A DNA stretch of 64,000 bases, from the NCBI GenBank assembly GCA_965223255.1, contig CBDCWA010000004.1, positions 620,001 through 684,000 of the forward strand, written 5' to 3'. The stretch is from CBDCWA01 sp965223255. Its GTDB lineage: Bacteria > Pseudomonadota > Alphaproteobacteria > Rhizobiales > Hyphomicrobiaceae. The notes beneath the pieces are model-generated. The model saw nothing but the letters and a program-made list of their open reading frames with translations. It was not told the origin of the DNA and searched no databases. The translations under genes were made by a program, and so were the position numbers. Shown here piece after piece: positions 26,807-35,816 of the stretch (position 1 is the first letter of the stretch; every line of letters begins with the position of its first letter).

Positions 26807-28084
26807 TCAAGCCTTTTGGCGCGCCAGTTCACGCCAGCCAATATCACTACGGCAAAATCCCTCAGGCCAATCGATGCAACCGACCGCCTCATAGGCGCGC
26901 GACTGGGCATCATTGATCGTCTTGCCGACTGCCGTGACATTGAGGACGCGTCCCCCGGCACTTATGACACGATCGCCCTGTCGACGCGTACCGGCATGAA
27001 AGACATGCACGCCCTCTAATGCCGCTGCCGCCTCAAGCCCTTTTATCTCCGAGCCCGTCTGTGGTGACGCCGGATATCCGTTGGCGGCCATCACCACCGT
27101 CAGCGCGACCTCGTCGTGCCACGCCACACGATACTGGCCAATGCCGCCATCGATACAAGCAAGCATCGCCTCCAGCAGATCGGACTTGAGACGCATCATC
27201 AGAACCTGCGCCTCTGGGTCTCCAAACCTGACATTATACTCGATCAGCTTTGGCCCCTCAGCCGTCAACATCAAACCCGCAAAGAGCACGCCCCTGTATG
27301 GTGTTCCCCGCTTAGCCATCCCGGCGATTGTCGGCTCGATAATCTCAGCCATGACCCTGTTGTGGAGCGCATCAGTGATCACGCTCGCAGGTGAATAGGC
27401 CCCCATACCTCCGGTGTTAGGACCGGTATCACCGTCACCAACGCGCTTATGGTCTTGCGCCGTGCCAAACGCCAAGACGTCTTGACCGTCGCTCAGGACG
27501 AACAAGCTCGCTTCCTCACCCTCAAGAAATTCTTCAATGACAACGCTCGCGCCAGCGGCACCGAACGCACCTGCAAAGCAAGCCTTGACCGCCGCTTCGG
27601 CCTCGTCCCGCGTCTCGGCGACCACAACACCCTTACCTGAGGCCAAACCATCGGCCTTGATCACCACAGGAACGGGATGGCCCGCGACATATGCAAGCGC
27701 CGGCTCCAACGAGTCGAAACGTTCGTAAGCCGCGGTCGGAATTCCAAACTCCGAACAAAACGCCTTGGTAAATCCCTTGGAGCCCTCAAGTTGCGCCGCG
27801 GCCCCAGAGGGACCAAACGCTTTGATGTTTGCACCCTCAAGGGCATCAACCAGCCCATCGACCAATGGCGCTTCCGGACCCACAACAACGATTGAAACCT
27901 CGTTCGTCCGGCAGAACAAAGTGACGTCACTAACGTTGTTAACATTAAGAGTCGTGCATATCGCAACTTGCGCGATACCGGCATTACCGGGTGCACAATA
28001 AAGCGTGCCAATATTTTTGGCCTTTGCCAATGCCCAGGCCAAGGCATGTTCCCGACCACCGCCGCCGATGAGAAGTACATTCAT
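26807..28084 (-). CDS. purD: Phosphoribosylamine-glycine ligase
   Basis: 425 residues, normal length for GARS. The N-terminal GGGGREHALAWALAKA and VVVGPEAPLVDGLVDAL segments, the ATP-grasp region (VVIKADGLASGKGVVVAE, then EEFLEGEEASLF) and QDHKRVGDGDTGPNTGGMGAYSP are all as in PurD. It catalyses the second step of de novo purine synthesis in the cytosol. It is divergent from xseA, with 242 bases between the two starts, a neighbourhood known in Rhizobiales. Confidence 0.97.
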   Translation of the reverse strand: MNVLLIGGGGREHALAWALAKAKNIGTLYCAPGNAGIAQVAICTTLNVNNVSDVTLFCRTNEVSIVVVGPEAPLVDGLVDALEGANIKAFGPSGAAAQLEGSKGFTKAFCSEFGIPTAAYERFDSLEPALAYVAGHPVPVVIKADGLASGKGVVVAETRDEAEAAVKACFAGAFGAAGASVVIEEFLEGEEASLFVLSDGQDVLAFGTAQDHKRVGDGDTGPNTGGMGAYSPASVITDALHNRVMAEIIEPTIAGMAKRGTPYRGVLFAGLMLTAEGPKLIEYNVRFGDPEAQVLMMRLKSDLLEAMLACIDGGIGQYRVAWHDEVALTVVMAANGYPASPQTGSEIKGLEAAAALEGVHVFHAGTRRQGDRVISAGGRVLNVTAVGKTINDAQSRAYEAVGCIDWPEGFCRSDIGWRELARQKA

Positions 28085-28326
28085 TGTTTTATTGATCCTT
28101 GCCTATCACCACACAGGAAATCCATGCCAATCGGTTCGAAACGCTGGCGCCATGGTGTAGCATGGCCGACAAACCCACTTGGACAACCTGCCTTATGCCG
28201 GACCCGATCCGAGGTCGACCTAAGGCAGAAAGTTACCCGACACCAAACGAGCGATCATCTGTGAACGTTATGTTGCAACCGCCGAAGCGACCCCGATTTT
28301 GTACACGATGATTTAGGGAGTGATTC

Positions 28327-29952
28327 ATGACCAAGGCCCCGAAAGCAACCGCCAAGAGCACGAATGTAGGGGAATATACGGTTTCAGAGCTGTCCGGCGC
28401 CATCAAGCGCTCGCTAGAGGACGGATTTGGTTATGTGCGCTTACGTGGCGAGGTTTCAGGCTATCGCGGACCGCATGCTTCCGGCCACTGCTACTTTGGC
28501 TTAAAGGATGAAAAATCCAAGATCGATGCCGTGATATGGCGTGGTTCATTTGGCAAGCTCAAATTTCGCCCGGAAGAAGGCATGGAAGTCATTGCCCAGG
28601 GCCGTATCACCACCTATCCCGGATCATCGAAATATCAGATTGTCATCGATACACTCGAACCGGCAGGGGTCGGTGCGCTAATGGCCTTGCTCGAGGAGCG
28701 AAAGAAAAAATTCGCCGCTGAAGGCTTATTCGACGAAGACAAAAAACAACCTCTGCCATTCCTGCCCCGAGTGATCGGTATTGTCACGTCGCCGACCGGG
28801 GCCGTTATCCGCGACATGCTGCACGGTTTCGACGAGCGTTTTCCCGCACACGTTGTGGTCTGGCCGGTACGCGTCCAGGGTGAAACTTCGGCTGAAGAAG
28901 TAGCGGCTGCAATCAACGGCTTCAATGCATTGCCGCAGGACGGTGCGCTCCCTCGACCGGATGTACTTATTGTGGCACGCGGCGGTGGCAGCCTTGAGGA
29001 TCTATGGGGATTTAACGAAGAGGTCGTGGTCCGGGCCGTTGCTGCGAGCGCTTTGCCGGTGATCTCCGCGGTGGGTCATGAGACCGATTGGACGTTGATC
29101 GATCTTGTCGCTGACGCGCGCGCACCCACTCCGACCAAGGCTGCTGAATGGGCGGTACCGAAGTACGCCGAACTATTGGATACCATTGCCGAATTGTCCT
29201 TGCGCACCAATCAAGCCGTGCACCGAACCCTTGAATCGCAACGCACCCATTTGCGCGCAGCAGAGCGCGGCCTGCCCCGGCCGCAAGACTTAACGGCACT
29301 AAAACGCCAGCACTTCGACACCATCGAGCATCGCTTATCAGGCGCACTGATCACCAATACGCGCAATCACGCCATGCGCTGGACCAGCCAAGCCACGCGC
29401 CTGCAACCGCGACTTCTGAGCGAACGTTTTATTGCCCGTAGACAAGATTTACGCAGTCTTGCCCAGCGGGCCAGCCAAGGTCTTTATCGCCTGACGTCAA
29501 CCCGCCGCACCAAGTTCGAGCGCCTGGCCGGCGCCGTTCAGAGCGGACAGCTAACCGTCCGCATTCAACATGGTAACGATCAATTGACTTTGCTGAGCCA
29601 GCGCAGCTCGCGTGCTCTAAGAATACAGTTTGACCGCAAACAAAATCAATTCACCTCGGCCAGCAAATTACTGTCGACGCTCAGCTACCGCAACGTCCTA
29701 AGCCGTGGCTATGCCGTCGTCCGCCAACAATCCGGTGACATGGTCCGCCGCATAGGCGACGTCGCACCCGGCAGCACACTAGCAATTGAATTTGCTGACG
29801 GTTTCGTGACTGCGCGCGCAGAAGTCGCCAGCGCCTTGCCACCTGAAGATAATAAGAACGAAAATACCGGCAAGCCATCCCCCACACGACGTCCCGCCCC
29901 CCGCTCAGCTGCACGGCGCAAAAATAAGACCGAACAAGGCTCGTTGTTTTAG
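28327..29952 (+). CDS. xseA: Exodeoxyribonuclease VII large subunit
   Basis: 541 residues. The N-terminal OB fold (VRLRGEVSGYRGPHASGHCYF) is followed by the catalytic domain (RVIGIVTSPTGAVIRDMLH, then VARGGGSLEDLWGFNEE and VGHETDWTLIDLVAD) and a long Arg-rich helical region. A basic tail (ARRKNKTEQGSLF) extends past the usual end. It degrades single-stranded DNA together with XseB; xseB is not in this window. The start has AGGGAG 6 bases ahead. Confidence 0.95.
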   Translation: MTKAPKATAKSTNVGEYTVSELSGAIKRSLEDGFGYVRLRGEVSGYRGPHASGHCYFGLKDEKSKIDAVIWRGSFGKLKFRPEEGMEVIAQGRITTYPGSSKYQIVIDTLEPAGVGALMALLEERKKKFAAEGLFDEDKKQPLPFLPRVIGIVTSPTGAVIRDMLHGFDERFPAHVVVWPVRVQGETSAEEVAAAINGFNALPQDGALPRPDVLIVARGGGSLEDLWGFNEEVVVRAVAASALPVISAVGHETDWTLIDLVADARAPTPTKAAEWAVPKYAELLDTIAELSLRTNQAVHRTLESQRTHLRAAERGLPRPQDLTALKRQHFDTIEHRLSGALITNTRNHAMRWTSQATRLQPRLLSERFIARRQDLRSLAQRASQGLYRLTSTRRTKFERLAGAVQSGQLTVRIQHGNDQLTLLSQRSSRALRIQFDRKQNQFTSASKLLSTLSYRNVLSRGYAVVRQQSGDMVRRIGDVAPGSTLAIEFADGFVTARAEVASALPPEDNKNENTGKPSPTRRPAPRSAARRKNKTEQGSLF

Positions 29953-30159
29953 AGTTGAATTGTGTTGCTCCACCGGCGGTTCATTTCGCTTGCGCCCCGA
30001 TTCGCAACGCCGCCAGAACCTAGCGCTGGACACTCCACCATTGCACAATCGGCCGGCATGAATTAAATCACGCTTTCAGTCTGTAGAACGTGTCATTTGC
30101 CGCGGTAGCAATATTTGCAATTGCCGCGGCCAAGAGACAAGGCATCCAGGTAGGGTCTG

Positions 30160-30396
30160 ATGAATCGGTTGGACAAGCTTTTTGGTCTCCAAGGTGAAGC
30201 GCGTGTGCGCTACCTCAACGGAGAATTCCAACTCCTTTCACCCGGCGACTTTGTGCGCTGTGCGATCACAGGCGCACCAATTCAATTGCAGGATCTAAAA
30301 TATTGGAATGTCGAGTTGCAGGAAGCTTATGCCTCAGCCGACGTCGCCTTCCAGCGCTTCAACGAGCTCCGCGCCCGCAAATCCAACCAGCCCTAG
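30160..30396 (+). CDS. DUF2093-family small protein
   Basis: 78 residues: begins MNRLDKLFGLQGEARVRYL, then FQLLSPGDFVRCAITGAPI and LKYWNVELQEAYAS. This is the DUF2093 family, found just downstream of xseA in many Hyphomicrobiales. The C-I-T-G and following residues hint at a small beta domain, but the function is unknown. The gene starts 207 bases after xseA; no other gene is seen in that gap. Confidence 0.85.
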   Translation: MNRLDKLFGLQGEARVRYLNGEFQLLSPGDFVRCAITGAPIQLQDLKYWNVELQEAYASADVAFQRFNELRARKSNQP

Positions 30397-30481
30397 ATCA
30401 TCTTGCCTCAAGTTGGGAGCGCCCCGACGATTACAACATAACGCGAAAAGCTACTCTCGCCCTTTCGGCACGCCCTACGCC

Positions 30482-31477
30482 TCAATTTGTCAGTATGATT
30501 TTTCCGATGTGATCGGCTGCTTCAAGGCGTTCATGCGATTTCGCGGCTTGCTCAAGTGGAAATGTTGAATCAACAATAACTTTAAGCCGGCCTTCCGCGA
30601 ACAGCGGCCACACCTTTTCTTCAAGTCCGCGCGCAAACCGCGCCTTATCCTCCCGCGTGCGCGGCCTGAGCGTGGCTCCCGTCAGGGTAACCCGCTTCAC
30701 CATGAGGCGCGACACGTTAATTTTGACTTCGGCGCCGCCTAACGTAGCAATCTGCAATACCCGTCCATCATTGGCAGCGATCACGATATTCTTTTCGGTA
30801 TACTCCCCACCGACCATATCCAGGATCACATCGACACCGCGCCCCTCAGTTGCCTCCTTGGCGATCGCAACGAAATCCTCGGTCTTATAGTTTATCGCCA
30901 CGTCCGCCCCAATGTCCCGACAAAATTTGCATTTTTCGTCGGAACCAGCTGTCGTGATGACCTTCGCGCCAAACGCTTTAGCCAATTGAATTGCAGTGAG
31001 ACCAATACCACTGGAGCCACCGTGCACGAGGAACCACTCACCAGCCTCAAGGCCCCCGCGCTCGAACACCATATTCCACACCGTGAAATAGGTCTCCGGC
31101 ACGCCACCGGCCTCGACCAGATCAAGCCCTTCCGGAATTGGCAACGCACTGGTCTCTTCGGCGATCGCGTATTCGGCGTAGCCACCGCCATTTAACAGCG
31201 CTGTAACGTTGTCCCCAACGTTCCAGCGCGACACCCCTTCGCCAATCGCCACAACCTCGCCGGCCATTTCAAGGCCGGGCAACACGGAATGACCTGGCGG
31301 CGGCGGATATCGCCCAATCCGCTGCGAAATGTCCGGGCGATTGACCCCTGACGCGGCAGCCCGGATCAAAATCTGGCCCGCATCGGGCACCGGCACCGGC
31401 ACACGCGCTGGCTTTAAGACCTCCGGCCCCCCCTTACCATCGATCTCAATGGCGACCATCGTTTCCGGCAGGGACAT
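30482..31477 (-). CDS. NAD(P)H:quinone oxidoreductase, zinc-independent MDR family
   Basis: 331 residues. It belongs to the quinone oxidoreductase branch of medium-chain dehydrogenases: an early SGVNRPDISQRIGRYPPPPG segment, GLEMAGEVVAIGEGV, the nucleotide-binding LVHGGSSGIGLTAIQLAKAFGA, and GRGVDVILDMVGGEY. Zinc ligands are absent. It should reduce quinones or activated C=C bonds with NADPH. The frame is open to 31783, but ATG at 31477 has GGAGGT 6 bases ahead and gives the normal length. It is divergent from the DUF1192 gene. Confidence 0.92.
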   Translation of the reverse strand: MSLPETMVAIEIDGKGGPEVLKPARVPVPVPDAGQILIRAAASGVNRPDISQRIGRYPPPPGHSVLPGLEMAGEVVAIGEGVSRWNVGDNVTALLNGGGYAEYAIAEETSALPIPEGLDLVEAGGVPETYFTVWNMVFERGGLEAGEWFLVHGGSSGIGLTAIQLAKAFGAKVITTAGSDEKCKFCRDIGADVAINYKTEDFVAIAKEATEGRGVDVILDMVGGEYTEKNIVIAANDGRVLQIATLGGAEVKINVSRLMVKRVTLTGATLRPRTREDKARFARGLEEKVWPLFAEGRLKVIVDSTFPLEQAAKSHERLEAADHIGKIILTN

Positions 31478-31601
31478 GAGACACCTCCGTTCGTCGGATT
31501 GTGGGCAACAAAAAACCGTCCTTATGGCTTGCACATGACATGTCCGATCATATGATGGCAAGGCCATGCCGAAATCCTGCCACTCTTTAGGGGAAACCGA
31601 A

Positions 31602-31793
31602 ATGGATTTTGATGATGTGAAGCCGGAACCAAAATCAGGGCCGTCGATCGGCGAGGATCTTTCGACGCTCTCGGTGGCTGAACTGGAGCAACGCATCGCT
31701 TCGCTGAATAAAGAAATTGACCGGGTTAAAGCAGAACTGGAAACAAAGAAGGGCCGCCAGGCCGCCGCTGACAACTTATTCAAGAATTCTTAG
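31602..31793 (+). CDS. DUF1192-family small protein
   Basis: 63 residues. It begins MDFDDVKPEPKSG and contains IGEDLSTLSVAELEQRIASL then a coiled-coil helix (NKEIDRVKAELETKK). This is the DUF1192 family, common in Rhizobiales next to a quinone oxidoreductase and upstream of the RcdA gene. Function unknown; the coiled coil suggests a protein-binding role. ATG at 31602 has AGGGG about 8 bases ahead, while an in-frame ATG at 31566 lacks a good site. Confidence 0.85.
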   Translation: MDFDDVKPEPKSGPSIGEDLSTLSVAELEQRIASLNKEIDRVKAELETKKGRQAAADNLFKNS

Positions 31794-31846
31794 GCTGGCC
31801 CATCCCTGCGAAGCAAATCATCGCCAAGTTTTTTATTGCATAAGCA

Positions 31847-31879
31847 AGTTTCAAATCCCGCCTGCGGGATACTGAAACT
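31847..31879 (+). other. Hairpin downstream of the DUF1192 gene
   Basis: AGTTTCA (31847-31853) pairs with TGAAACT (31873-31879), and ATCCCG (31855-31860) pairs with CGGGAT (31865-31870) around loop CCTG. Together they give 13 pairs with a small internal loop. It lies 53 bases after the stop. Without a T-run it is more likely an mRNA 3' end element or repeat than an intrinsic terminator. Confidence 0.45.
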
Positions 31880-31996
31880 GGTATTGGCGTACATCGATCT
31901 TTCGCACCCTGCCTATCGCTTTCAATTCAAGAACGCAGCGACCACTGCACTGAGATAGTACGTCTCTTCACCAGTTATTAAACTTAATATGTTGCA

Positions 31997-32095
31997 ATCA
32001 CGTCATCCAGTCATCTGGATCCGGAGTGGCCTGTCCACTCTGTTTGACGCCTCCCTGTAAACTTCTGAGCCACCGATTGGTGGCTCATTTTTTTT
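31997..32095 (+). ncRNA. Candidate small RNA with intrinsic terminator
   Basis: Three hairpins follow one another: ATCCAG/CTGGAT (32005-32020), GAGTGG/CCACTC (32024-32040) and TGAGCCACC/GGTGGCTCA (32066-32087), the last followed by eight T. A single-stranded pyrimidine-rich GCCTCCCT lies between hairpins two and three and could pair with Shine-Dalgarno sequences. TTAATAT near 31984-31990 could serve as a -10 region, so the 5' end is an estimate. The layout matches that of known bacterial regulatory RNAs, but no named family was recognised. Confidence 0.5.
32066..32095 (+). terminator. Intrinsic terminator
   Basis: A perfect 9-bp stem (TGAGCCACC at 32066-32074, GGTGGCTCA at 32079-32087) with loop GATT is followed by eight T (32088-32095). 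It is the clearest Rho-independent terminator of the window. It ends either the small-RNA candidate or a long read-through transcript from the DUF1192 gene. Confidence 0.88.
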
Positions 32096-32180
32096 CACCG
32101 GAAAATTTCTGTCGCCATCAAAGCATCCCATTTTGAGATTTCTTGTTAACCTGACTGTGTAATCCTATGACCGTACACTC

Positions 32181-32281
32181 CTGCAATTCTGTTGCGAGGA
32201 TGTAGCAACGCAATTGCAGACCGCCTAGCATTAGGCGGACTTGGTTTGAGGAGGAGCACAGGTACAATGCGACCAGCATTG
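32181..32281 (+). other. Three consecutive hairpins in the rcdA leader
   Basis: First hairpin: CTGCAATT plus GTTGC (32181-32195) pair with GCAAC plus AATTGCAG (32205-32219). Second: CCGCCTA (32221-32227) with TAGGCGG (32232-32238), loop GCAT. Third: CAATGC (32265-32270) with GCATTG (32276-32281). The cluster ends 57 bases before the rcdA start. It could be a structured 5' leader of rcdA or, read on the other strand, an RNA carrying a CTCCTCCTC stretch. The strand is not certain. Confidence 0.45.
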
Positions 32282-32338
32282 ACAAGTACAGGCTGCCCAA
32301 CGATGTTTGTTTGGTTTGGTGTGTAAAGGTAAGTTGCG

Positions 32339-32902
32339 ATGAGTAAAAGGTTCAAAGCCGGCCAACATTCAAAATCACTTGGATTCACTGTTTCGTTCGG
32401 CGAACACTTCCAAAAATCCGATCAGTTTACGACGATTTTCAAGGAAGGTATGGCGCTGGTTGAAAAGGCAGCAGCCTATCTTGACGGCAGGGGGCGCCGC
32501 GACGCCAAGCAGCTGCGAGGGGCCGCGTCAGTATCCTACGCCACCGAAAGCATGCGTCTGACGACACGATTATTGGAACTTGCCTCCTGGCTCCTGATCC
32601 GCCGCGCCGCCCGCGACGGCGAGATCGACGATGAAGAAGCGCGCCGCCGCCGCCAACGTATCAAACTCGGCTCAACCGGCCGGCCAAGCCATATCCGTGG
32701 ATGGGCAGACCTTCCGACAGAGCTTCAGAGTTTGATCGAAGCAAGCGCTGCTTTGCAGGATCGAATCCTGAAATTGGACCGTGCTTTCCCCGCCGGTATC
32801 GAGCCTGCAGGCCCATCCGATTGGAATAATCCGGTCGCCTCTCAACTTGCCGAGATTGAAAAGGCATTCGGCCAACGCATTCGTGCTACGGATCTCAACT
32901 AG
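32339..32902 (+). CDS. rcdA: RcdA-type protease adaptor (DUF1465)
   Basis: 187 residues of the DUF1465/RcdA family: GEHFQKSDQFTTIFKEGM, LVEKAAAYLDGRGR, SYATESMRLTTRLLELASW and LLIRRAARDGEID are typical, followed by a Lys/Arg-rich REEA-like segment and a disordered end. In Caulobacter, RcdA is an adaptor that helps ClpXP degrade the cell-cycle regulator CtrA. The family is restricted to alphaproteobacteria, which supports the taxonomic reading. AAAGGT lies 9 bases ahead of the ATG, and the leader upstream is rich in hairpins. Confidence 0.85.
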   Translation: MSKRFKAGQHSKSLGFTVSFGEHFQKSDQFTTIFKEGMALVEKAAAYLDGRGRRDAKQLRGAASVSYATESMRLTTRLLELASWLLIRRAARDGEIDDEEARRRRQRIKLGSTGRPSHIRGWADLPTELQSLIEASAALQDRILKLDRAFPAGIEPAGPSDWNNPVASQLAEIEKAFGQRIRATDLN

Positions 32903-32977
32903 GAATGTAGCGCACCGGCTCCAACGACAGCTGCCCCAAAACGGGACCTCCATGTTCCCCATTCTGTTGCAGCCGGG

Positions 32978-33595
32978 TCAGGCGTGGCCGTAGTCACTGA
33001 CCAGGAATGACGGATCAATGCCAATGCCAGACAACGCAAGGTCGTATCTGGCATCGATGGGCTGATCGAACACCAGCCCAGCATCAGCATCACTGCTGAG
33101 CCACCCATTGGCATGAATCTCGCGTTCGAGTTGGCCGGGTGCCCACCCGGAATAACCTAGCGCCAGCAGCGCCTGCGCCGGCCCTTCACCCCGCATCAGT
33201 GCTTTGAGTATGTCGACCGTGGCTGTCAGACAAAACGCATCGCTGATCTTCAGCGTCGAATCCTCTGACATATAGTCACTGCTGTGCAGCACGAAACCAC
33301 GCCCTGTATCGACTGGTCCGCCAATGTTTACGGGGATCGGATTAGCCGAAGCCTGCGCCTCGATTTCATCTTCCGCCAGATCCAGGTCTAGCTGCTCCAC
33401 CAAGTCCTTAAATGAAATATCGTGTGCCGGATGATTGATGATGAGCCCCATCGCCCCATCCCTGGAATGAGAACACAAATAGATAACCGAGCGCTGAAAC
33501 CATTTATCCTCCAGGGACGGCATGGCTATCAGCAACTGCCCTTCAAGATAACCGCCAGGATCTGCGGCATTGATTGGTGGAATATGATCGATCAT
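32978..33595 (-). CDS. YqgE/AlgH-family protein
   Basis: 205 residues. Family signatures are present: LEGQLLIAMPSLEDKWFQRS, VIYLCSHSRDGAMGLIINHP, GGPVDTGRGFVLHS and FCLTATVDILKALMRGEGP, then ALGYSGWAPGQLEREI. The family is widely conserved; the precise role is unclear (AlgH was once taken for an alginate regulator). It is convergent with rcdA and divergent from the DsbD-like gene, an arrangement familiar from Rhizobiales. Confidence 0.93.
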   Translation of the reverse strand: MIDHIPPINAADPGGYLEGQLLIAMPSLEDKWFQRSVIYLCSHSRDGAMGLIINHPAHDISFKDLVEQLDLDLAEDEIEAQASANPIPVNIGGPVDTGRGFVLHSSDYMSEDSTLKISDAFCLTATVDILKALMRGEGPAQALLALGYSGWAPGQLEREIHANGWLSSDADAGLVFDQPIDARYDLALSGIGIDPSFLVSDYGHA

Positions 33596-33818
33596 GCCGG
33601 CATCGTAACCCTAGAAATGGGGCGAAGTGAAGTAAGATCTCGCGCGATTTCTCCCCGCATGAATTGGACGGCCGCTCAAATGTTGCTCATTAAATCGTGA
33701 GTTGCAGCTACGTTCACGGCTGATACATAACCAATGCGGTTTTCTGGCCAAAATGGGCAATGGTGGCCTATCAGTGCAGGCTGGATACAGGAGCATCATG
33801 GAGGAGAGGTCTGGACGC

Positions 33819-34769
33819 ATGGGATCTACTGCCAGAACTTTAGGGCATGGAGCGCCCGGGCCCAGCCGCCTGTGGCTGACATGCGCGCTGGCACTTTTTG
33901 GCTTGCTGTATCCCACAACCAGCCCGGCAACAATATTGCCTGCGACAGATTGGCAAAAAACGTCGATAACGGCATCACGCCTAATTATCGGCAGCCAACC
34001 CACTGGCCAAGCCGGCCCCAAACTTTTCGTCGGCCTGGAAATCAAGCTCAAGGCAGGCTGGAAGACGTACTGGCGCCATCCCGGCGATGCCGGCGGGCGT
34101 GGACCTCACTTCGATTGGTCAGCATCACGAAATCTAAAGTCTGCAAAGATACACTTCCCCGCCCCCAATCGGCTCTCCGACCCATCCGGGCAACTCATCG
34201 GCTACAAGAAGCACGTTGTCTTTCCGATGGAGCTTACAGCGATCGATCCAGCTCGTCCTATCGACTTTGCGCTCACCGCCCAATTTGGCGTCTGCCGACA
34301 GATCTGCGTATTCGAAAAATTGCGGTACACGGCGAGGATTGCCGCCAACAGGTCATACCTCCCGCCCCGGGCCCTCTACCAAGCGATCCATCGCATCCCC
34401 CGCCAGGAGAAAAAGCTGCGTGACTCAGATCCGCGGCTCCTAAAGGTAACGACGCGCTTCGACGCCAACACACCGCACCTTCAATTCGAAGTCGCCTCAT
34501 CAAAAGAGGCGGCGAAATCTGTCGATCTGTTCGTAGAGACCAACGCCGGATCGCATTTGCCGATGGCAAAGCGCGTTCGAGAGTCGATTTGGAACAGTCT
34601 ATTCAGCTGGATAAGCACCGATACTGAGACATCACGCCATGGCCACGTCACGCGTTTCCGGATTACGATCCCCAAGGATATTAAGCCCGCGACTTTAATG
34701 GGAAAGACCCTGCGCATTACGCTGACCACACCCACCGGCGCCAGCGAATTCCAACGCCAATTGCGTTAA
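33819..34769 (+). CDS. DsbD N-terminal-like periplasmic protein
   Basis: 316 residues. A signal peptide (LWLTCALALFGLLYPTTSPA) is followed by an N-terminal DsbD-like immunoglobulin fold: LFVGLEIKLKAGWKTYWRHPGDAGG, FDWSAS and FPAPNRLSDPSG. The redox pair appears as C-x3-C in FGVCRQICVF. The membrane and thioredoxin domains of full DsbD are absent, so it is a stand-alone domain, likely a periplasmic thiol-disulfide partner. ATG at 33819 is preferred because GAGGAGAGGT precedes it; ATG at 33798 and a frame open from 33702 are less likely. Confidence 0.8.
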   Translation: MGSTARTLGHGAPGPSRLWLTCALALFGLLYPTTSPATILPATDWQKTSITASRLIIGSQPTGQAGPKLFVGLEIKLKAGWKTYWRHPGDAGGRGPHFDWSASRNLKSAKIHFPAPNRLSDPSGQLIGYKKHVVFPMELTAIDPARPIDFALTAQFGVCRQICVFEKLRYTARIAANRSYLPPRALYQAIHRIPRQEKKLRDSDPRLLKVTTRFDANTPHLQFEVASSKEAAKSVDLFVETNAGSHLPMAKRVRESIWNSLFSWISTDTETSRHGHVTRFRITIPKDIKPATLMGKTLRITLTTPTGASEFQRQLR

Positions 34770-34926
34770 TTAGCCAATCAATTGAGATCTGACGACCAGA
34801 CCAGGGCCTGCGCCTTGGTCTTGACAGGTCACCATTGCCGGTGAAATTTGAGCCCCAAACCAGCCGTTCTGGCGGTAACTGGGGCTGAGTTGCGGGACGC
34901 GGCCGACACAAGACACGAGGACGACC

Positions 34927-35781
34927 ATGGAAATCGTAGCAGCGGAAGGCACCCTTGGTGCCAAAATATATGGTGTTGATCTGTCTGAGCCCCTGAGCGA
35001 CAACGATTTCGACCAAATCCTTGATGCCTTTCACCGCTATCAGGTGTTGGCTTTTCAAAACCAGGATCTATCACCACCAGAACAAATTGCGTTCAGCAAG
35101 CGCTTTGGGACCCTCGAGCAGCAGCTCAATGAGCGCTACACGATACCCGAATACCGTGATGTTCTTATCCTTTCCAACGATATGAAGGATGGTCAACCCG
35201 TCGGCGTCATCGATGGTGGAGATTATTGGCACTCGGATTCCTCTCACCGTGAGCTTCCGAGCCTTGCGACGATTTTGTTTTCGGTAAAGAACCCGGACCG
35301 CGGCGGCGATACTGAATTTTCCAACATGTATGCCGCTTATGATGCGCTTTCAGACGACATGAAGCAAAAGATTGCCGGCCTCCGAGGCATTCACGCTGTA
35401 AGCAAAATTGGCAACAAACGCGTTACGGTGTCGCCCAATCGCCCGGACGCCCAGGAAACCTATGAGCGCCAATTATCGGTGCCGAAAGTTGACCACCCAA
35501 TCGCCCGCACACACCCTGCAACCGGCAGGAAAGCGCTATTCCTTTCTGAGCGCTTCACAGTGGGCATCGTGGGCATGGATCAGGACGAGGCCGATGACCT
35601 TCTGGACGAATTGTGCGCCCATCAGATCAAACGTGAGTTCGTCTACCGCCACAAATGGTCCGAAGGCGAACTTGTGATATGGGACAATCGTTGCGTAATT
35701 CATCGTGCGATGGGCGGTTATCGCTATCCCGATGTCCGCCACCTACATCGCACCGTTGTGCAAGGCGATCTCCCCTATTGA
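34927..35781 (+). CDS. TauD/TfdA-family Fe(II)/2-oxoglutarate dioxygenase
   Basis: 284 residues, the size of TauD/TfdA. The metal triad is His102-x-Asp104 (YWHSDSS) and His259 (CVIHRAMGGY), and the Arg for 2-oxoglutarate lies in RHLHRTVVQGD. The N-terminus GAKIYGVDLSEPLSDNDF and HRYQVLAFQNQDL are standard. It should oxidise a small organic acid such as a sulfonate, aryloxyacetate or similar; the substrate is open. GAGGA lies 6 bases ahead of the ATG. It is convergent with an SDR gene 35 bases away. Confidence 0.9.
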   Translation: MEIVAAEGTLGAKIYGVDLSEPLSDNDFDQILDAFHRYQVLAFQNQDLSPPEQIAFSKRFGTLEQQLNERYTIPEYRDVLILSNDMKDGQPVGVIDGGDYWHSDSSHRELPSLATILFSVKNPDRGGDTEFSNMYAAYDALSDDMKQKIAGLRGIHAVSKIGNKRVTVSPNRPDAQETYERQLSVPKVDHPIARTHPATGRKALFLSERFTVGIVGMDQDEADDLLDELCAHQIKREFVYRHKWSEGELVIWDNRCVIHRAMGGYRYPDVRHLHRTVVQGDLPY

Positions 35782-35816
35782 AATCGCCTTGAGCCACACG
35801 CAATGGCACTTTCGGC

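Larger units (their letters stand above)
31794..32338. other. Non-coding stretch with clustered RNA hairpins
   Basis: No convincing gene lies in these 545 bases. It contains a hairpin at 31847-31879, a small-RNA candidate ending in a classical terminator at 32095, and three consecutive hairpins at 32181-32281 in front of rcdA. Short frames on the minus strand (for example 32146-32388) run through the hairpins and into rcdA and are not credible. Confidence 0.65.

Noticed and set aside
31847..31879. tRNA-like 3' half (TTCAAATCCCGC resembling a T-arm)
   Set aside because: No matching acceptor, D or anticodon arms could be built; the bases are better explained as a simple hairpin.
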